DNA of 64,000 nt from Centrapalus pauciflorus (Eukaryota > Streptophyta > Magnoliopsida > Asterales > Asteraceae), in contig JAANYP010001767.1 of the NCBI GenBank assembly GCA_020465985.1, positions 190,906-254,905 of the forward strand, in the 5' to 3' direction. The notes beneath the pieces were generated by a model. That model did no database searches. It was not told the DNA's origin and worked only from the letters and a program-made list of their open reading frames with translations. Shown here in pieces: positions 1 to 10,462 of this stretch. Numbering within the stretch: the stretch's first letter is position 1; each line of letters opens with the position of its first letter. The position numbers were made by a program, and so were the translations under genes.

Positions 1-39
1 ATACGGTACATTCTTAACGGAGGCAGTGTCGTCGCTGCC

Positions 40-257
40 ATAAGTCACACACTAGGTGTTACAATCCCAATAATGTGAGATGCTATGTATACAATGCAAT
101 AGGGCATAGCAGTCATGAGTGTACCAACAAAGTTACCGTGTGCAACAACTGTTACGCCTTGGACATACTGAGCAGGCATGCACACATCCGTTCAGCCTAG
201 TTTATCCGAGTGCGGAGCATCATCCACGACTGCAACAGCAGCAACACTGACCTCAGC

Positions 258-295
<38 letters not shown>

Positions 296-387
296 AGGCA
301 ACATCAACCGACACGACATAACACATCATGCGGAGGTTCCAATCGTCATAATGAGCCAGCACAAAGTCAGAACCGAGGATTTCAAAT
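40..387 (+). pseudogene. gag: Element A gag C-terminus with degenerate CCHC zinc knuckle
   Basis: Reading from about 61 gives a nucleocapsid-type knuckle with the spacing C-x2-C-x4-H-x4-C, in which the second Cys has become Tyr (C at 88-90, final C near 127). A second Cys pair follows near 157-168. A Gln/Pro-rich stretch encoded by CAA repeats then leads to the MITE at 388. With the MITE and one 8-bp target copy removed, the frame runs on into the protease at 991. The RNA-binding knuckle is damaged, so this is a remnant. Confidence 0.7.
257..295 (+). repeat. (CAA)n trinucleotide tract
   Basis: About thirteen tandem CAA units. In the gag frame they encode a poly-Gln run, in another frame poly-Asn. 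It is a low-complexity expansion of the Gln-rich gag tail. Confidence 0.9.
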
Positions 388-982
388 TAGGGGTGTGCAA
401 GAAAACCAAAATCCAAACCAAAACCGAAAAACCGAATATGAAAATCCAAACCGTTTGGTTTGGACGATGGATTTTCTAAAACCGAAAATTTTGGTTCAGT
501 TTCGGTTTCGTCATACACAAAAACCGAAAAACTCCAAACCGAACCGAATGTTATATAAATATTAAAACTTTGTTAATATTAATATTTTGTCACTTTATTA
601 AGAAAATTTTTAGAGATTCATTCTTTAGATTATTGATTTTTATTTTATTTTTCTCTTTTAATAACGATTTCATATGTTTTATGTTATTTTTTAAGCCTGC
701 ATTTTATTTTTTTATTGAATTTAAGCAATAAATAAATTTATTATTATTAAACTTACTAATATACAATAGGTTTTGTGAATGAAGAAAAAAAATTAAGAAA
801 TATAAAAGGTTAAATTAAAAAATCGAAATCCAAACCGAAAAACCAAATTCCAAACCGAAAATCCGAAAACTGAAACCGAAAAAAACCAAATGGGTTGGTT
901 TCTAAAATCCAAAACCGGAAGTTTTGGTTTGGATTTTGGTTTTTAAGGAAAACCGATCCAAACCGCCTTTTGCTCACCCCTA
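388..982. mobile_element. hAT-type MITE, 595 bp
   Basis: The ends are TAGGGGTGTGCAA on the left and the reverse complement of TAGGGGTGAGCAAAA on the right, flanked by a perfect 8-bp direct repeat TTTCAAAT (380-387 and 983-990). Long subterminal inverted repeats rich in CCAAAACC and GGTTTGG sit inside both ends, and the middle is AT-rich. An 8-bp duplication and a TAGGGGTG start are typical of hAT elements. There is no coding capacity, so it must have been moved by a transposase supplied elsewhere. It inserted into the gag-protease linker of element A. Confidence 0.88.
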
Positions 983-990
983 TTTCAAAT

Positions 991-1411
991 AGCGGCCGAG
1001 CAAGCGAAGGAAATACCAGACATGATATCTGGTATGTTTCTGGTTAACTCATTTCCTGCTAGAGTTATTTTTGAATCAGAAGAAACTCGTTCTTTCATAT
1101 CGTGTGCATTTGCATCTAAGCTTGAGATTTTGCCTAGTACTCTTCCTGTTTCATTTGATATCGAAACAATCAGTGATGTGTATGTGTCTACTGATAAAAT
1201 CCACCGCGACTGCATTATTTTGCTCGACAACTGCACATTCCAACTTGACCTTATTCCAATGGACTTTCACGAGTTCGACGTCATCATGGGTATGGATTGG
1301 CTTGTCCACCATGACGCCAACATTATCTGTAAGATGAAGTTAATAAAGCTCACTACTCCAGATGGCCACAGTATTTGCATCTGTGGCGGCAGAAAGAAAG
1401 GTGACTTATAG
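991..1411 (+). pseudogene. pol: Element A protease region (retropepsin-like)
   Basis: The frame opens at 991 just after the MITE target copy and includes 129 aa from 1022. It matches the gypsy aspartic protease layout: a strand ending VNSFPARV, the position of the catalytic loop, then VIMGMDWL and the flap region. The usual D-S-G of the active site reads E-S-E here, so the enzyme would be dead even if translated. A stop at 1409 separates it from the RT frame. Confidence 0.75.
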
Positions 1412-1436
1412 CAAAGGGTTGCGCGGCTTACTTAGC

Positions 1437-2168
1437 ATATGCAATAGATGCTCAGTCCGAAAAGAAAGCTTTAGCTGAGGTACCAATAGCCTCAAAATTT
1501 CCCGATGTCTTTCCCGAGGACAACTCTGGTCTCCCACCAGACCATTAGATGGATTTCAGAATTGATCTGGTTCCAGGCACGACACCAATTGCACGAGCCC
1601 CTTACCGACTTGCACCTGCGGAGATGCAAGAAATGATGAAGCAGTTGCAAGAGCTGCTTGACAAGGGTTTCATACGACCAAGTTCATCGCCTTGGGGAGC
1701 TCATGTTCTGTTCGTTCAAAAGAAAGATGGCACTCTCCGAATGTGTATTGATTATAGGGAGTTGAACAAGATATCAATTAAAAATAAGTATCCCTTACCC
1801 AGAATAGAAGATCTTCTCGACCAGCTTCTGGGAGCCAGTTATATCTCAATATTCGATCTCAGATCTGGGTACCATCTGCTCAAAGTACAAGAAGAATATG
1901 CTTCCAAAACCGCATTCCGTACTATATACGGGCATTACGAGTTTCATGTTATGCCCTTTGGCCTTACAAACGCGACTGTATCATATATGGATCTCATGAA
2001 TCGTGTATTTAGACCAATGTTCGATCTGTTATCGTATTCATAGACGATATCCTCATCTACGGTAAAACGACAGCTGAGCATGTTGTGCATCTTAGGGAAC
2101 TCTTAGAGTTGCTACGCAAAGAGCGGCTCTATGCCAAATTCTCTAAATGCGAATTTTGGTTGCGACAG
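1437..2168 (+). pseudogene. pol: Element A reverse transcriptase, N-terminal two thirds
   Basis: Gypsy RT motifs appear in order: FPDVFPE linker, APYRLAP, KDGTLRMCIDYRELN, ISIFDLRSGYH, YEFHVMPFGLTNA. A frameshift near 2025 moves the active-site box into another frame, where it reads VFIDDILIY (about 2034-2060), so the two catalytic Asp residues are still encoded. A stop at about 1546 splits the linker from the RT. The frame continues to CEFWLRQ at 2168, where an 89-nt intron-like insert begins. Confidence 0.85.
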
Positions 2169-2257
2169 GTGCTCACAATGTTTGATTAATTTATTAAGCT
2201 TGTCTTTTCTTTAAATTTCATGCTTAGCGTTAACTTGTTAATCTTGTATCTTATTAG
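2169..2257 (+). other. Intron-like 89-nt insert in the RT frame of element A
   Basis: The RT frame reads CEFWLRQ up to 2168 and resumes with IQFLGHV at 2258. The intervening 89 nt begin GT and end AG, are AT-rich, and contain a TTAAC branch-like motif near 2229 and a T-rich stretch. Exact removal restores the frame across a highly conserved RT motif. This could be a true spliceosomal intron, or an insertion that happens to obey the GT-AG rule. Confidence 0.5.
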
Positions 2258-2800
2258 ATACAATTCCTTGGACACGTGATATCTGGTGAAGGAATCTCTG
2301 TAGATCCTTCTAAGATAGAAGCTATTCAAAGCTGGGAAGATCCCAAGTCAGCTACTGAAATTAGAAGTTTCTTAGGATCGGTGGGTTATTACCGTCGATT
2401 CATTAAAGACTTCTCGAAGTTAGCCATACCACTCCCTTTATTTGGGAAGAAGCTCAAGAAGCCGCATTCCAGAGTTTAAAGCAAAAGACTATGTGGTCTT
2501 CAGCGACGCCTCATATCAAGCGCTTGGCTATGTACTAATGCAAAGAGGCAGAGTCATAGCATATGCGTCTCGTCAACTCAAGAAACATGAGAAGAGTCAA
2601 CCGACTCATGACCTTGAACTTGATGCTGTGACTTTTGCATTGAAAATGTGGCATCACTCTCTCTATGGCACCAAATGCCAGTTATATACAGATCACAAGA
2701 GTCTTAAGTATATTTAGGAGCTGAACATGCGACAGCGACGCTCCATGGAACTCATAAAAGACTGTGACTGTGAGATTCTGTAACACGCTGGCCAGGCAAA
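2258..2800 (+). pseudogene. pol: Element A RT thumb and RNase H
   Basis: RT continues as FLGHVISGEGI and the conserved RSFLGSVGYYRRFIKDFS. A frameshift and a short deletion follow near 2440-2480, which removes part of the RT/RNase H linker. RNase H motifs come next: FSDASYQALG (catalytic Asp), YASRQLK, THDLELDAV (Glu) and YTDHKSLKYI (Asp). Stops at 2715 and 2780 interrupt it. The DALSRK motif that follows at 2811 marks the end of RNase H. Confidence 0.82.
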
Positions 2801-2801
2801 T

Positions 2802-3256
2802 GTGGTTACCGATGCCTTGAGTAGAAAAGCTTATCCCGCGAAGTGCCTTTATACTCTGACTCATACTTCATTTTCATCTACTCTTATTGCTGAAATCCTT
2901 ATAGCTCAAGCTGAAGCCCTGAAAGAGGAAAACCTCAACTCTGAGGACATTAAAGGGCAACTCCAATTCTTAATTGATAGCCCTCGTGGCTTAAAGCTCT
3001 TCTGGAATCACATTTGGGTTCCAAAGTTTGGAGACATTCGACTAAAGATTCTTTCGGAAGCTCACTGCTCGAATTATTCTGTACATACTGTCAGCACCAA
3101 GATGTACAATGATCTAAAAGTCGAATATTGGTGGCTTGGTTTGAAAAGAGATGTGGGCCAACATGTTGAGAATTGCGTTACGTGCCGACTAGTCAAAGCA
3201 GAGCATCAGCAGCCTTACGGCAGTCTTCAACCGTTGCCGATTCCTGAATGGAAGTT
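2802..3256 (+). pseudogene. pol: Element A integrase N-terminal zinc domain
   Basis: An open frame from 2802 carries the integrase HHCC domain: His residues near HCSNYSVH, the YWWLGLKRDV segment and the Cys pair in NCVTCRLVKAEHQ. It ends in PIPEWKF, the usual lead-in to the catalytic core. The host frame stops at 3256, where element B begins; the core resumes at 16785. Confidence 0.85.
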
Positions 3257-3535
3257 TGTTAGGCACAAAAAGGCCTCAGTCAAACCTGTTCTGCATCTGA
3301 GGGGGAGATTATAAATCAATCCTATTGATGCTTTTGAATGTTGAATTTAAGGCCTGTTATATGCCTTATTGAAACCTGAAAATGATTTGCAATATCAGCC
3401 AGAAGCTGTTCTATGTGTTGCATGTGTTGCAACAAAGGCAGTTTTACCCAAGCTGTTCAATCTGCTGAACAGGCTGGACAAAAACTGTCTACGCTGCTCT
3501 ACACTGGTGAGCAGCTTGGGCAGTTTACAAGTATT

Positions 3536-3572
3536 CTGTCCTTTGTGAACAGAACCTGTTCTTTGTGAACAG
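3536..3572 (+). promoter_or_regulatory. Tandem palindromic repeats in the U3 of element B
   Basis: Two adjacent imperfect palindromes, CTGTCCTTTGTGAACAG (3536-3552) and CTGTTCTTTGTGAACAG (3556-3572), lie upstream of the LTR TATA box. They recur in the 3' LTR (about 15944-15980) and in both LTRs of D. Their placement suggests protein-binding enhancer repeats, as in U3 regions of other copia elements. That role is inferred from position only. Confidence 0.45.
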
Positions 3573-3969
3573 GCTAAACACTTTATGGAATATGTTTCCA
3601 AGTCCTCATGTATTGTATTTGACTACAAGATCAGTTTACAAAGTCGAAGACAAAGTGGAAATCAAAACTGCTCAGCCTGCCCAAGCTGTTCTTTTACATG
3701 AAGACAAAAGGATATTTGAAAAAGGGTGACAGACCTTTTTCTTATATCAAAATAGGCCTTGACATAGGAAGAAAGACGCAAAGTTGACATTCCTTATTTA
3801 GTTAAAGCTAATGCAACAGTAGACAAAAGTGAAAAGACAAAAGTTCTGCCCACATGAAGACAAGTCTGCTTTTCAGAATGTGCAGAAAAGTTTAGGTTGT
3901 CTTTTCAACAAGACCTTCCCTTTTTCCTTTCATCCAATACAGAAGCTTCACTTAGATCCTCTGATTGAG

Positions 3970-3977
3970 TATAAAAA
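3970..3977 (+). promoter_or_regulatory. Element B LTR TATA box
   Basis: TATAAAAA within the 5' LTR, also present in the 3' LTR at 16361-16368 and in both LTRs of D (minus strand, 32489-32495 and 43985-43991). It should place the start of genomic RNA about 30 bp downstream. Confidence 0.6.
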
Positions 3978-4385
3978 GAAACTTCCAAGGATTGAAAGAT
4001 CAAGCCAAAAAGCTAAGTGCTGAAACCAAGAGTGAACGTGCATTCAAGTGTGTCTTTCATGCATGCAAGTCTGTTTGAATAAAACAGTGCTCAGTGTCTA
4101 AGATGTTCTTGTTCAAGCAGTTCCTCTGAGTCTTGTAAACACAGTGAGTGATTCTTAGTGAGTGTATTCATTGTAACTAGTTTAAGTCTGTCTTAGACTA
4201 GTTAAACATACTGTTGTATCTGTCATCTCAGCATGAACCTTTCCGCATTCAAGCTCGTTTGTAATTAACATTTGTTGATAATACATACAAACATTGAGAA
4301 AATTGTGTGTAGTTATTAAATTGTTGTATTCACCCCCCCTCTACAGCTTAAGGCTATATACTTGGGATATCTCTTGGGACCTACA

Positions 4386-4400
4386 ACTGTATTAGAGCAG
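4386..4400 (+). other. Element B primer binding site (initiator Met-tRNA type, mutated)
   Basis: Immediately after the LTR, 4388-4398 reads TGTATTAGAGC. The relative D has the canonical TGGTATCAGAGC at the same place. B has therefore lost one G and carries a C-to-T change relative to the initiator-Met-tRNA complement. Confidence 0.75.
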
Positions 4401-4446
4401 GCTAGAGTGTGTGTCATTCTAGATCTCTCATTCTCCCAAAGTTTCC

Positions 4447-7195
4447 ATGGACAACAGTGCTGCAAATTCCTCATACAATGACAATGGCTCAATGGGCAAA
4501 CCTCCAAAGTTCAATCACCAGAACTTTTCTGGTTGGAAGTGCAGAATGATGCTCTACTTAGAGAATCTGGATGTGCAACTTCCAGAGATTGTAATGGAGG
4601 GTCCCTATGTACCAACCTCTGTTACAACTATAACTCCTGCTGTTGAAGGAGCTGCTCCTGAAATAAGAACATTTGAGAAAGCAAAAGCTCAATGGTCTGA
4701 TGAAGACAAAAGACTGGTGGCTCTTGATGCAAAGGCCAGAAATAACCTGGTCATCTCTCTGCCTGATGATGTGTTCAAACAGGTTGAGAAGATGAAGACT
4801 GCAAAGGAGATGTGTGACACTTTGTGTACCGTCAGTGATGGACCCACAATCCCACTTGACAACAGGATTAATAATCTTGTTAGACAGTATGAACTTTTCT
4901 TTGCAAAACCAAAGGAGACTCTCACTGAAACCTACACCAGGTTTACGGCTCTTGTAAATGATCTCAAAGCTGTTGGGATCACCAAGGACAGCCTGACTTT
5001 GGTAAACAAATTCTTAGACGTCCTGCCTGAAGAATGGAATTATTTCTCTACAATCTTAAGGAATCCAGGTACCATCAAAAGTATGGATCTTGTTAATCTG
5101 TATGGATCCTTACTGAATGATGAGCAGTCAAGGAAACAAAAGAGAAATGCCTTGGAAATATCTAAGAAAGGTGCAGCCTTTGTGGCCAGTGTGAGACAAC
5201 CTGTAAATCAAGTGAGTGATGTGTTCACTCAACCTGATCAACAGGCTGATGATAAAGAGGAAATGTCTGATGAGGAAGACAATGCAGATATTGCTGAACT
5301 AGATGATGAGCAAATGATAGCCATGCTTGTCAAAAGGTTCAACAAGAAAAGGTTTGGAAGAAACATGCTGCAGGGAAGCTCAAATGCTGTTAAAAAGAAG
5401 GCATTTGATAAGACCAAAGCTGAGTGCTTCAAATGTGGCAAACCTAGCCATATAGCTGCTGATTGTGTATCAAAAGCTGTTGGTCAGTCATCCAAACCAC
5501 ACAAGACAAACATGGATGATGGCTATAGGTTAAGTACCTTATGGCTATGGCTAAGCTGAGGAAGTTGGAAAACTCAGTGGTTTCCAACCGGCAAAATAGA
5601 CTTATGGCAGAGACTTGTGACTGGGAGGAGTCTGATTCAACATCTGATGAAGAAGACAATCACTGTCTGATGGCCAACACTGATGTCCCATCAACAAGCA
5701 ACTTCAAACAGGATCTAGCTGAAGCTGAAGGTTTCAGCAGCTTGGAAAACTGGAACCCTACAATGATGTATAAGGTACAAAATTTTATGGATTACAGTTC
5801 TGAAGAAAAAGTTAAAATGTTTGAGTATATGCTTGTTGATCTGAAAGCTGCTGTTGAGAAGCATACTGTTTTATTATCTGAAATCTCTAAGCTTAAAACT
5901 GATCTTGAAACAAAATCCAGTAAAGTAGACAGTTTCCATAAGTTGGAAACGGAGATTGATGAATTAAAACACATATATTCTATTTTACTGGAAGAGAAGA
6001 GAGAAACAGATATAAAACATGCTAAGCTTCAAAAGATAGTTGACTCTTGGTGCCAATCTGCACAAAAAGTCAGCCACTGCATAAGTCAGCAGATTCCTGC
6101 ACAAATCCAAGCCTATCTTGGAGGGGATCTTGACACAACAGCTTCCATTGTTCAGGTTAATAATTTAAAAGAAGACTTCTCCACTCTTGGTGAGCTTCCA
6201 AACACTTTTATTCAAAAGTGAATGGTAAATTAATCTCAACAAACAGGTTTGTCAGGCCTCAAAACACTGACAGCTTGTGTGAACCTAGCTTAAAAGCTGG
6301 TGATGAAATAAGTTTTCCATCAAATAAGCTTGCTAAGTGCTCTGCTGATTCACACAAGCAAAAGAAAGGAAAGCATGTTCAAGCTGCAGCTGTGGACACC
6401 AAACCTGTTGACAAAACAGGCTTTGGGTCTAAAGCTGATATAAAAAGGCATACTAATCCTTTTAATGCTGAACATTTTGAAAATAAGTTTTCAAAAGGTA
6501 AGCAGTCTGCCTTTAACAAGAATAAGTCTCATGTTGAAGGCAAACCTGCTGTGATTTCAAATAAGTTTTCTAATCATAGTGGTAAACTGGTTTTAAATAA
6601 GAATAAGTCTTTCAAAACCAGAAATAATGATTATGTTGATAGGCAACATCAATCACATCTCAGGAAGGACAAAGGCAAAGCCATTGCTCAGCCTGAGAGA
6701 TCAGGGAATAAGTTTCCTAAACCTGTGGAAATTCAAAAGCCAATTAAGCTTCCTATCTTTGACATCTGTCCTCCTAAAAAGAGGAAAGAAGAGACAGGCA
6801 AAGCTGCTGCTATTGAACTTTCCACTCAAGCTGTTGATTCATCAAATAGTAATAAGTTCGCTAAATCTACTGGTAAAATCAACAGGAATAACTCAGAATG
6901 TGTTTCTGAAAGGTCTTCTTCTAAAAATGCTAAAAGGAGAAAATGTTATAAATGTGGAATGAAGACACATCTGGCCAAAGAATGTCCTGAAACTGAGGAC
7001 ATGAGGCCTGCTGACTCTGATGGTTCCCTCACAGTTAACATAAACAGTGTTGGAAACATCTTAGTCAATGAAAGTGGTATCCAAACTGATACCATTCAAA
7101 TAGGGAATATTAGTGTTGATATCACAAGTCCATCAACAAATGTTGATGAAGTAGGAGAACTCATCTCTGTGATGAGTTCCCCTAAAAATGATTAA
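4447..7195 (+). pseudogene. gag: Element B gag, broken by two frameshifts
   Basis: The ATG at 4447 opens a UBN2-type copia gag, with KFNHQNFSGWKCRM at the start and the capsid-like helical domain following. A first CCHC knuckle lies at 5425-5466 and a second at 6944-6985, both with intact C-x2-C-x4-H-x4-C spacing. An acidic stretch precedes the first knuckle and a Lys/Ser-rich linker separates the two. Comparison with D shows 1-nt deletions near 5528 and near 6207, which split the gene into frames 4447-5559, 5541-6221 and 6218-7195. Two separated knuckles and a gag of about 900 codons are large for copia. It would form the particle and bind RNA. Confidence 0.88.
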
Positions 7196-7217
7196 TATTC
7201 TTCTTGTCACTCTGCAG

Positions 7218-8980
7218 GAAAAACAACCTTCCCAGGTTTGGTACTTGGACAGTGGCTGCTCAGGCACATGACAGGTTGTAAGGACTTGCTGAGTGATCTT
7301 AGGCCTGAAAAAGGGCTAAAAGTCACATTTGGTGACAATGTACAGGGATCCACTGAGGGATATGGAACTCTTAAAGCTAGTGCTGCAGTGTTCAAAAGAG
7401 TAGCCTATGTGGTTGGGCTTAAACATAACCTTGTTAGCATAAGTCAACTGTGTGATGTTGGCTACAAGGTTAACTTTGATGAGCACCTGGGTTACATATT
7501 GTATATGTTGTGGACATGCAATCTGCTGATCCCACAACTGAAACCTGTTTTCTCACAAGAACAAATGCAGACCTAAACTGGTTATGGCACAAAAGGCTGT
7601 CACACCTGAACTTTAAGAACATCAACAAACTCTGTAAGAAAGAGTTGGTGACATGTTTGCCTTCTATGACTTTTGTTAAGGATAAACTCTGCACAACTTG
7701 TGAGAAAGGCAAGCAGAGGAAATCATCATTTAAATCCAAACATAACTTTTCTATTGATACTCCTCTCTTCTTAATGCATATGGACTTGTTTGGACCTATA
7801 AATGTCCCAAGTCTAGGAGGAAGAAGATACACTCTAGTAATGGTTGATGAGTTCTCCAGGTACACATGGGTTATCTTCTTGAAAATCAAAGGAGAGGCTG
7901 GTAGAAAAATTATTGGATTTGTGAAAAAGATGGAAATGCTGAACTCTGCCCAAGTAAAGCAGCTTAGAAGTGATCATGGTACTGAATTCAGAAACAGTAC
8001 TCTTGAAGAATTCTGTGAAGAGAAAGGAATCACTCAAAACTTTTCAGCTGTAAGAACTCCACAACAAAATGGAGTTGCTGAAAGGAGAAATAGAACTCTT
8101 ATTGAAGCTGCTAGAACCATGTTGTGTGCATCTGGTTTACCTTCATCATTCTGGGCTGAAGCTGTTAACACTGCCTGCTTCACCCAAAACAGATCCTTAA
8201 TGGTGAAAAGATTCAACAAGACCCCTTATCAGCTGCTCAAAGGGAGGAAGCCAAATGTCAGTTACTTCCATGTGTTTGGTTGTCCCTGCTTCATTCTAAA
8301 TCAAAGGGACCAACTGGCAAAGTTTGAACCAAAAGCTGATGAAGGTTTGTTTGTTGGCTACTCTGCTATCTCCAAAGCCTACAGAGTGTACAACAACAAA
8401 AGAAAGGTGATAGATGAATCTATCAATGTCACCTTTGAAGAGTCCAAGAATGCTTCCTCCAAAGCTGTTCCTGAATCAGTTTCAGGAGAATTAAACTTTG
8501 ATGATCTGATGGATTCAAACAATGAAGAGGACTCAAAAGCTTCTACAACACCTGAAACATGTTAATCATGATGGGCATGATGATGATTATGTCAATACAC
8601 CCTGTGTGAATAAGTGTACTAACCTAATTACAACTGCATGTCCTGAACCTATCAATGCTGATTTTACTTGTTCCTCTGCTGATATGTTCAACAGTGGTCA
8701 GTCATGTTCAACAAGTGAACAGGCTCAAGACAACAGTGTGTCTGAAAATCTTGAGAGCTGTTCAACAGGATCTGCTGAAGCTGCTGATAACTCAGGAGAA
8801 TCCTCATTGAAGAATGATCCTAAGTGGATCAGATGTCACCCCAATGATCAAATAATTGGTGACATCAACAAAGGGGTACAAACAAGGTGGGACTGCTTAG
8901 GGAACTTCTGTATGTTCTCTAGTTTTGTTTCACTAATGGAGCCAAAGAAAGTGGATGAAGCACTAAAAGATGCCAATTAG
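7218..8980 (+). pseudogene. pol: Element B protease and integrase part of pol
   Basis: The protease begins with LDSGCS near 7245, but a 1-nt loss in the following Arg codon shifts the frame relative to intact copia proteases. A deletion of about 46 bp near 7500 (compare D) removes part of the segment before the integrase zinc domain. The zinc domain is seen as WHKRLSHLN with CTTCEKGKQ. The core retains D in HMDLFGP, D in RSDHGTEF and E in NGVAERRNRTL. A frameshift near 8560 and TGG-to-TAG at 8978-8980 (D has TGG) break the link to RT. Gag and this region are separated by a stop at 7193-7195 and a 3'-splice-like sequence ending at 7217. Confidence 0.88.
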
Positions 8981-10462
8981 ATCACTGCCATGCAAGAAGA
9001 ACTCAATCAGTTTGAGAGAAACAAGGTATGGAAGCTGGTCCCTACTCCTAAAGGTAAAACTATAATTGGCACTAAATGGGTTTTCTGGAATAAAATGGAT
9101 GAGCAAGGTCATGTCATAAGAAATAAGGCAAGACTGGTTGCTCAGGGTTATAGACAGGAGGATGGAATTGACTATGATGAGACATTTGCTCCTGTGGCCA
9201 GGCTAGAAGCAATTCGTTTGTATCTAGCCTACGCTGCTCATAAGAGCATTAAGGTATTTCAAATGGATGTGAAGAGTGCATTTTTGAATGGGAAGCTGCA
9301 AGAAGAAGTTTATGTCAAGCAGCCTCCAGGTTTTGAAAATGAATAACATCAAGGTTTTGTCTATATGTTGGACAAAGCACTCTATGGTCTCAAACAAGCC
9401 CCTAGAGCCTGGTATGACACTCTTACTGAATTCCTTATGAGCAATGGGTATTCCAGAGGTAAAGTGGATACCACACTGTTCATAAAGAAGGTGAAATCTG
9501 ATATTATGCTTGTTCCAATTTATGTGGATGATATAATATTTGGTTCTACCAATGAGCAGTTATGCAAGAATTTTTCATTACTCATGAAATCCAAATATGA
9601 AATGAGTATGATGGGAGAACTTACTTTCTTTTTAGGATTACAGGTTAAACAAACCTCAACTGGAATTTTTATAAATCAAAGAAAGTATACCTTAGATCTC
9701 TTGAAAAAGGTTAAATTTGATCAAAGTTCTCCTATTAAAACCCCAATGGCAACCAATGTAAAATTGGTTGCTGATGCCAGTGGCAAAGCTGTTTCAGTAA
9801 CAACTTACAGAGGTATGATTAGGAGCTTGCTATATTTAACTGCTAGTAGACCTGATATTATGTTTGCCACCTGTTTGTGTGCTAGGTTCCAAGCCGATCC
9901 AAAGGAATCTCATCTAGCTGCTGTTAAAAGAATCTTCAGTTACCTGAAAGGTACACCAGGTATGGGTCTTTGGTATCCCAAAGACTCTAGCCTTGATCTA
10001 ACAAGTTATTCAGATTCTGATTTTGCAGGCTGCAGGCTAGATAGGAAAAGCACAACAGGCGGATGTCAACTCCTTGGTAGTAAGTTGATAAGTTGGTGTA
10101 GCAAGAAGCAGAACTCAGTGTCTACTTCTACTGCTGAAGCTGAGTACATTGCTGCTGGAAGCTGCTGTGGGCAGATTCTGTAGATGCAGCATCAGCTTGA
10201 AGACTATGGGCTTGTGTATAGGAAAACTCCTATTCTGTGTGACAACACAAGTGCCATAGCCATCTCCAACAATCCAGTGTTTCATTCAAGAACAAAGCAT
10301 ATTGAGGTCAGACATCACTTCATCAGGGATCACATTCAGAAAGGTAAGGTAAGTTTTATTTCCACAAATGAACAGCTTGCAGACATTTTCACCAAACCTC
10401 TTGATGAAACCAGGTTTAATTACCTTGTCAGCAAGCTGGGCATGTTAAACAAATGTGACTAA
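8981..10462 (+). pseudogene. pol: Element B reverse transcriptase and RNase H
   Basis: Copia RT motifs in order: GTKWVFWNK, KARLVAQGYRQ, FAPVARLEAIR, QMDVKSAFLNG, KALYGLKQAPRAWYD, the intact active-site box YVDDIIFGS near 9522, then GMIRSLLYLTASRPD. RNase H follows with catalytic Asp in SDSDFAG, Glu in TAEAEYIAA and Asp in LCDNTSAI, ending with TKPLDETRF. A stop near 9343 and TAG at 10181-10183 in place of a conserved Trp interrupt it. The catalytic residues themselves are preserved, unlike in D. Confidence 0.9.

Larger units (their letters stand above)
1..3256 (+). mobile_element. Element A, Ty3/gypsy chromovirus (Tekay/Del-like), left part
   Basis: Internal region of a decayed Ty3/gypsy retrotransposon in the order gag zinc knuckle, protease, reverse transcriptase, RNase H, integrase. 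The 5' LTR and most of gag lie outside the window. The domain order, the wording of the RT/RNase H/integrase motifs and an LTR beginning TGTAACACC fit the Tekay/Del lineage. The integrase is cut at 3256 by element B and resumes at 16785; the duplicated AAGTT (3252-3256 and 16785-16789) proves that the two parts were once continuous. A hAT MITE (388-982) interrupts the gag-protease linker. Confidence 0.9.
3257..4385 (+). repeat. Element B 5' LTR
   Basis: It starts TG at 3257 directly after target copy AAGTT and ends CA at 4385 just before the primer site. It matches 15662-16784 throughout. Compared with the 3' copy it has 14 extra bp near 3830-3843 (a local tandem duplication) and a shorter C-tract near 4330. 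AATAAA at 4078-4083 may serve in 3'-end formation. Confidence 0.95.

Noticed and set aside
210..479. 89-codon frame with a poly-Asn run
   Set aside because: Wrong frame of the CAA tract; it runs into the hAT MITE. The gag frame encodes Gln there.
3395..3601. 68-codon minus-strand frame repeated at 15800-16006
   Set aside because: It recurs because both LTRs of B are alike; it lies across the U3 palindromes and has no protein-like composition.
4325..4345. C-rich tracts in B-family LTRs (also 16723 and 49210) as regulatory G-quadruplex sites
   Set aside because: Length differs between the two LTRs of one element and the context is simple slippage; no conserved G4 pattern.
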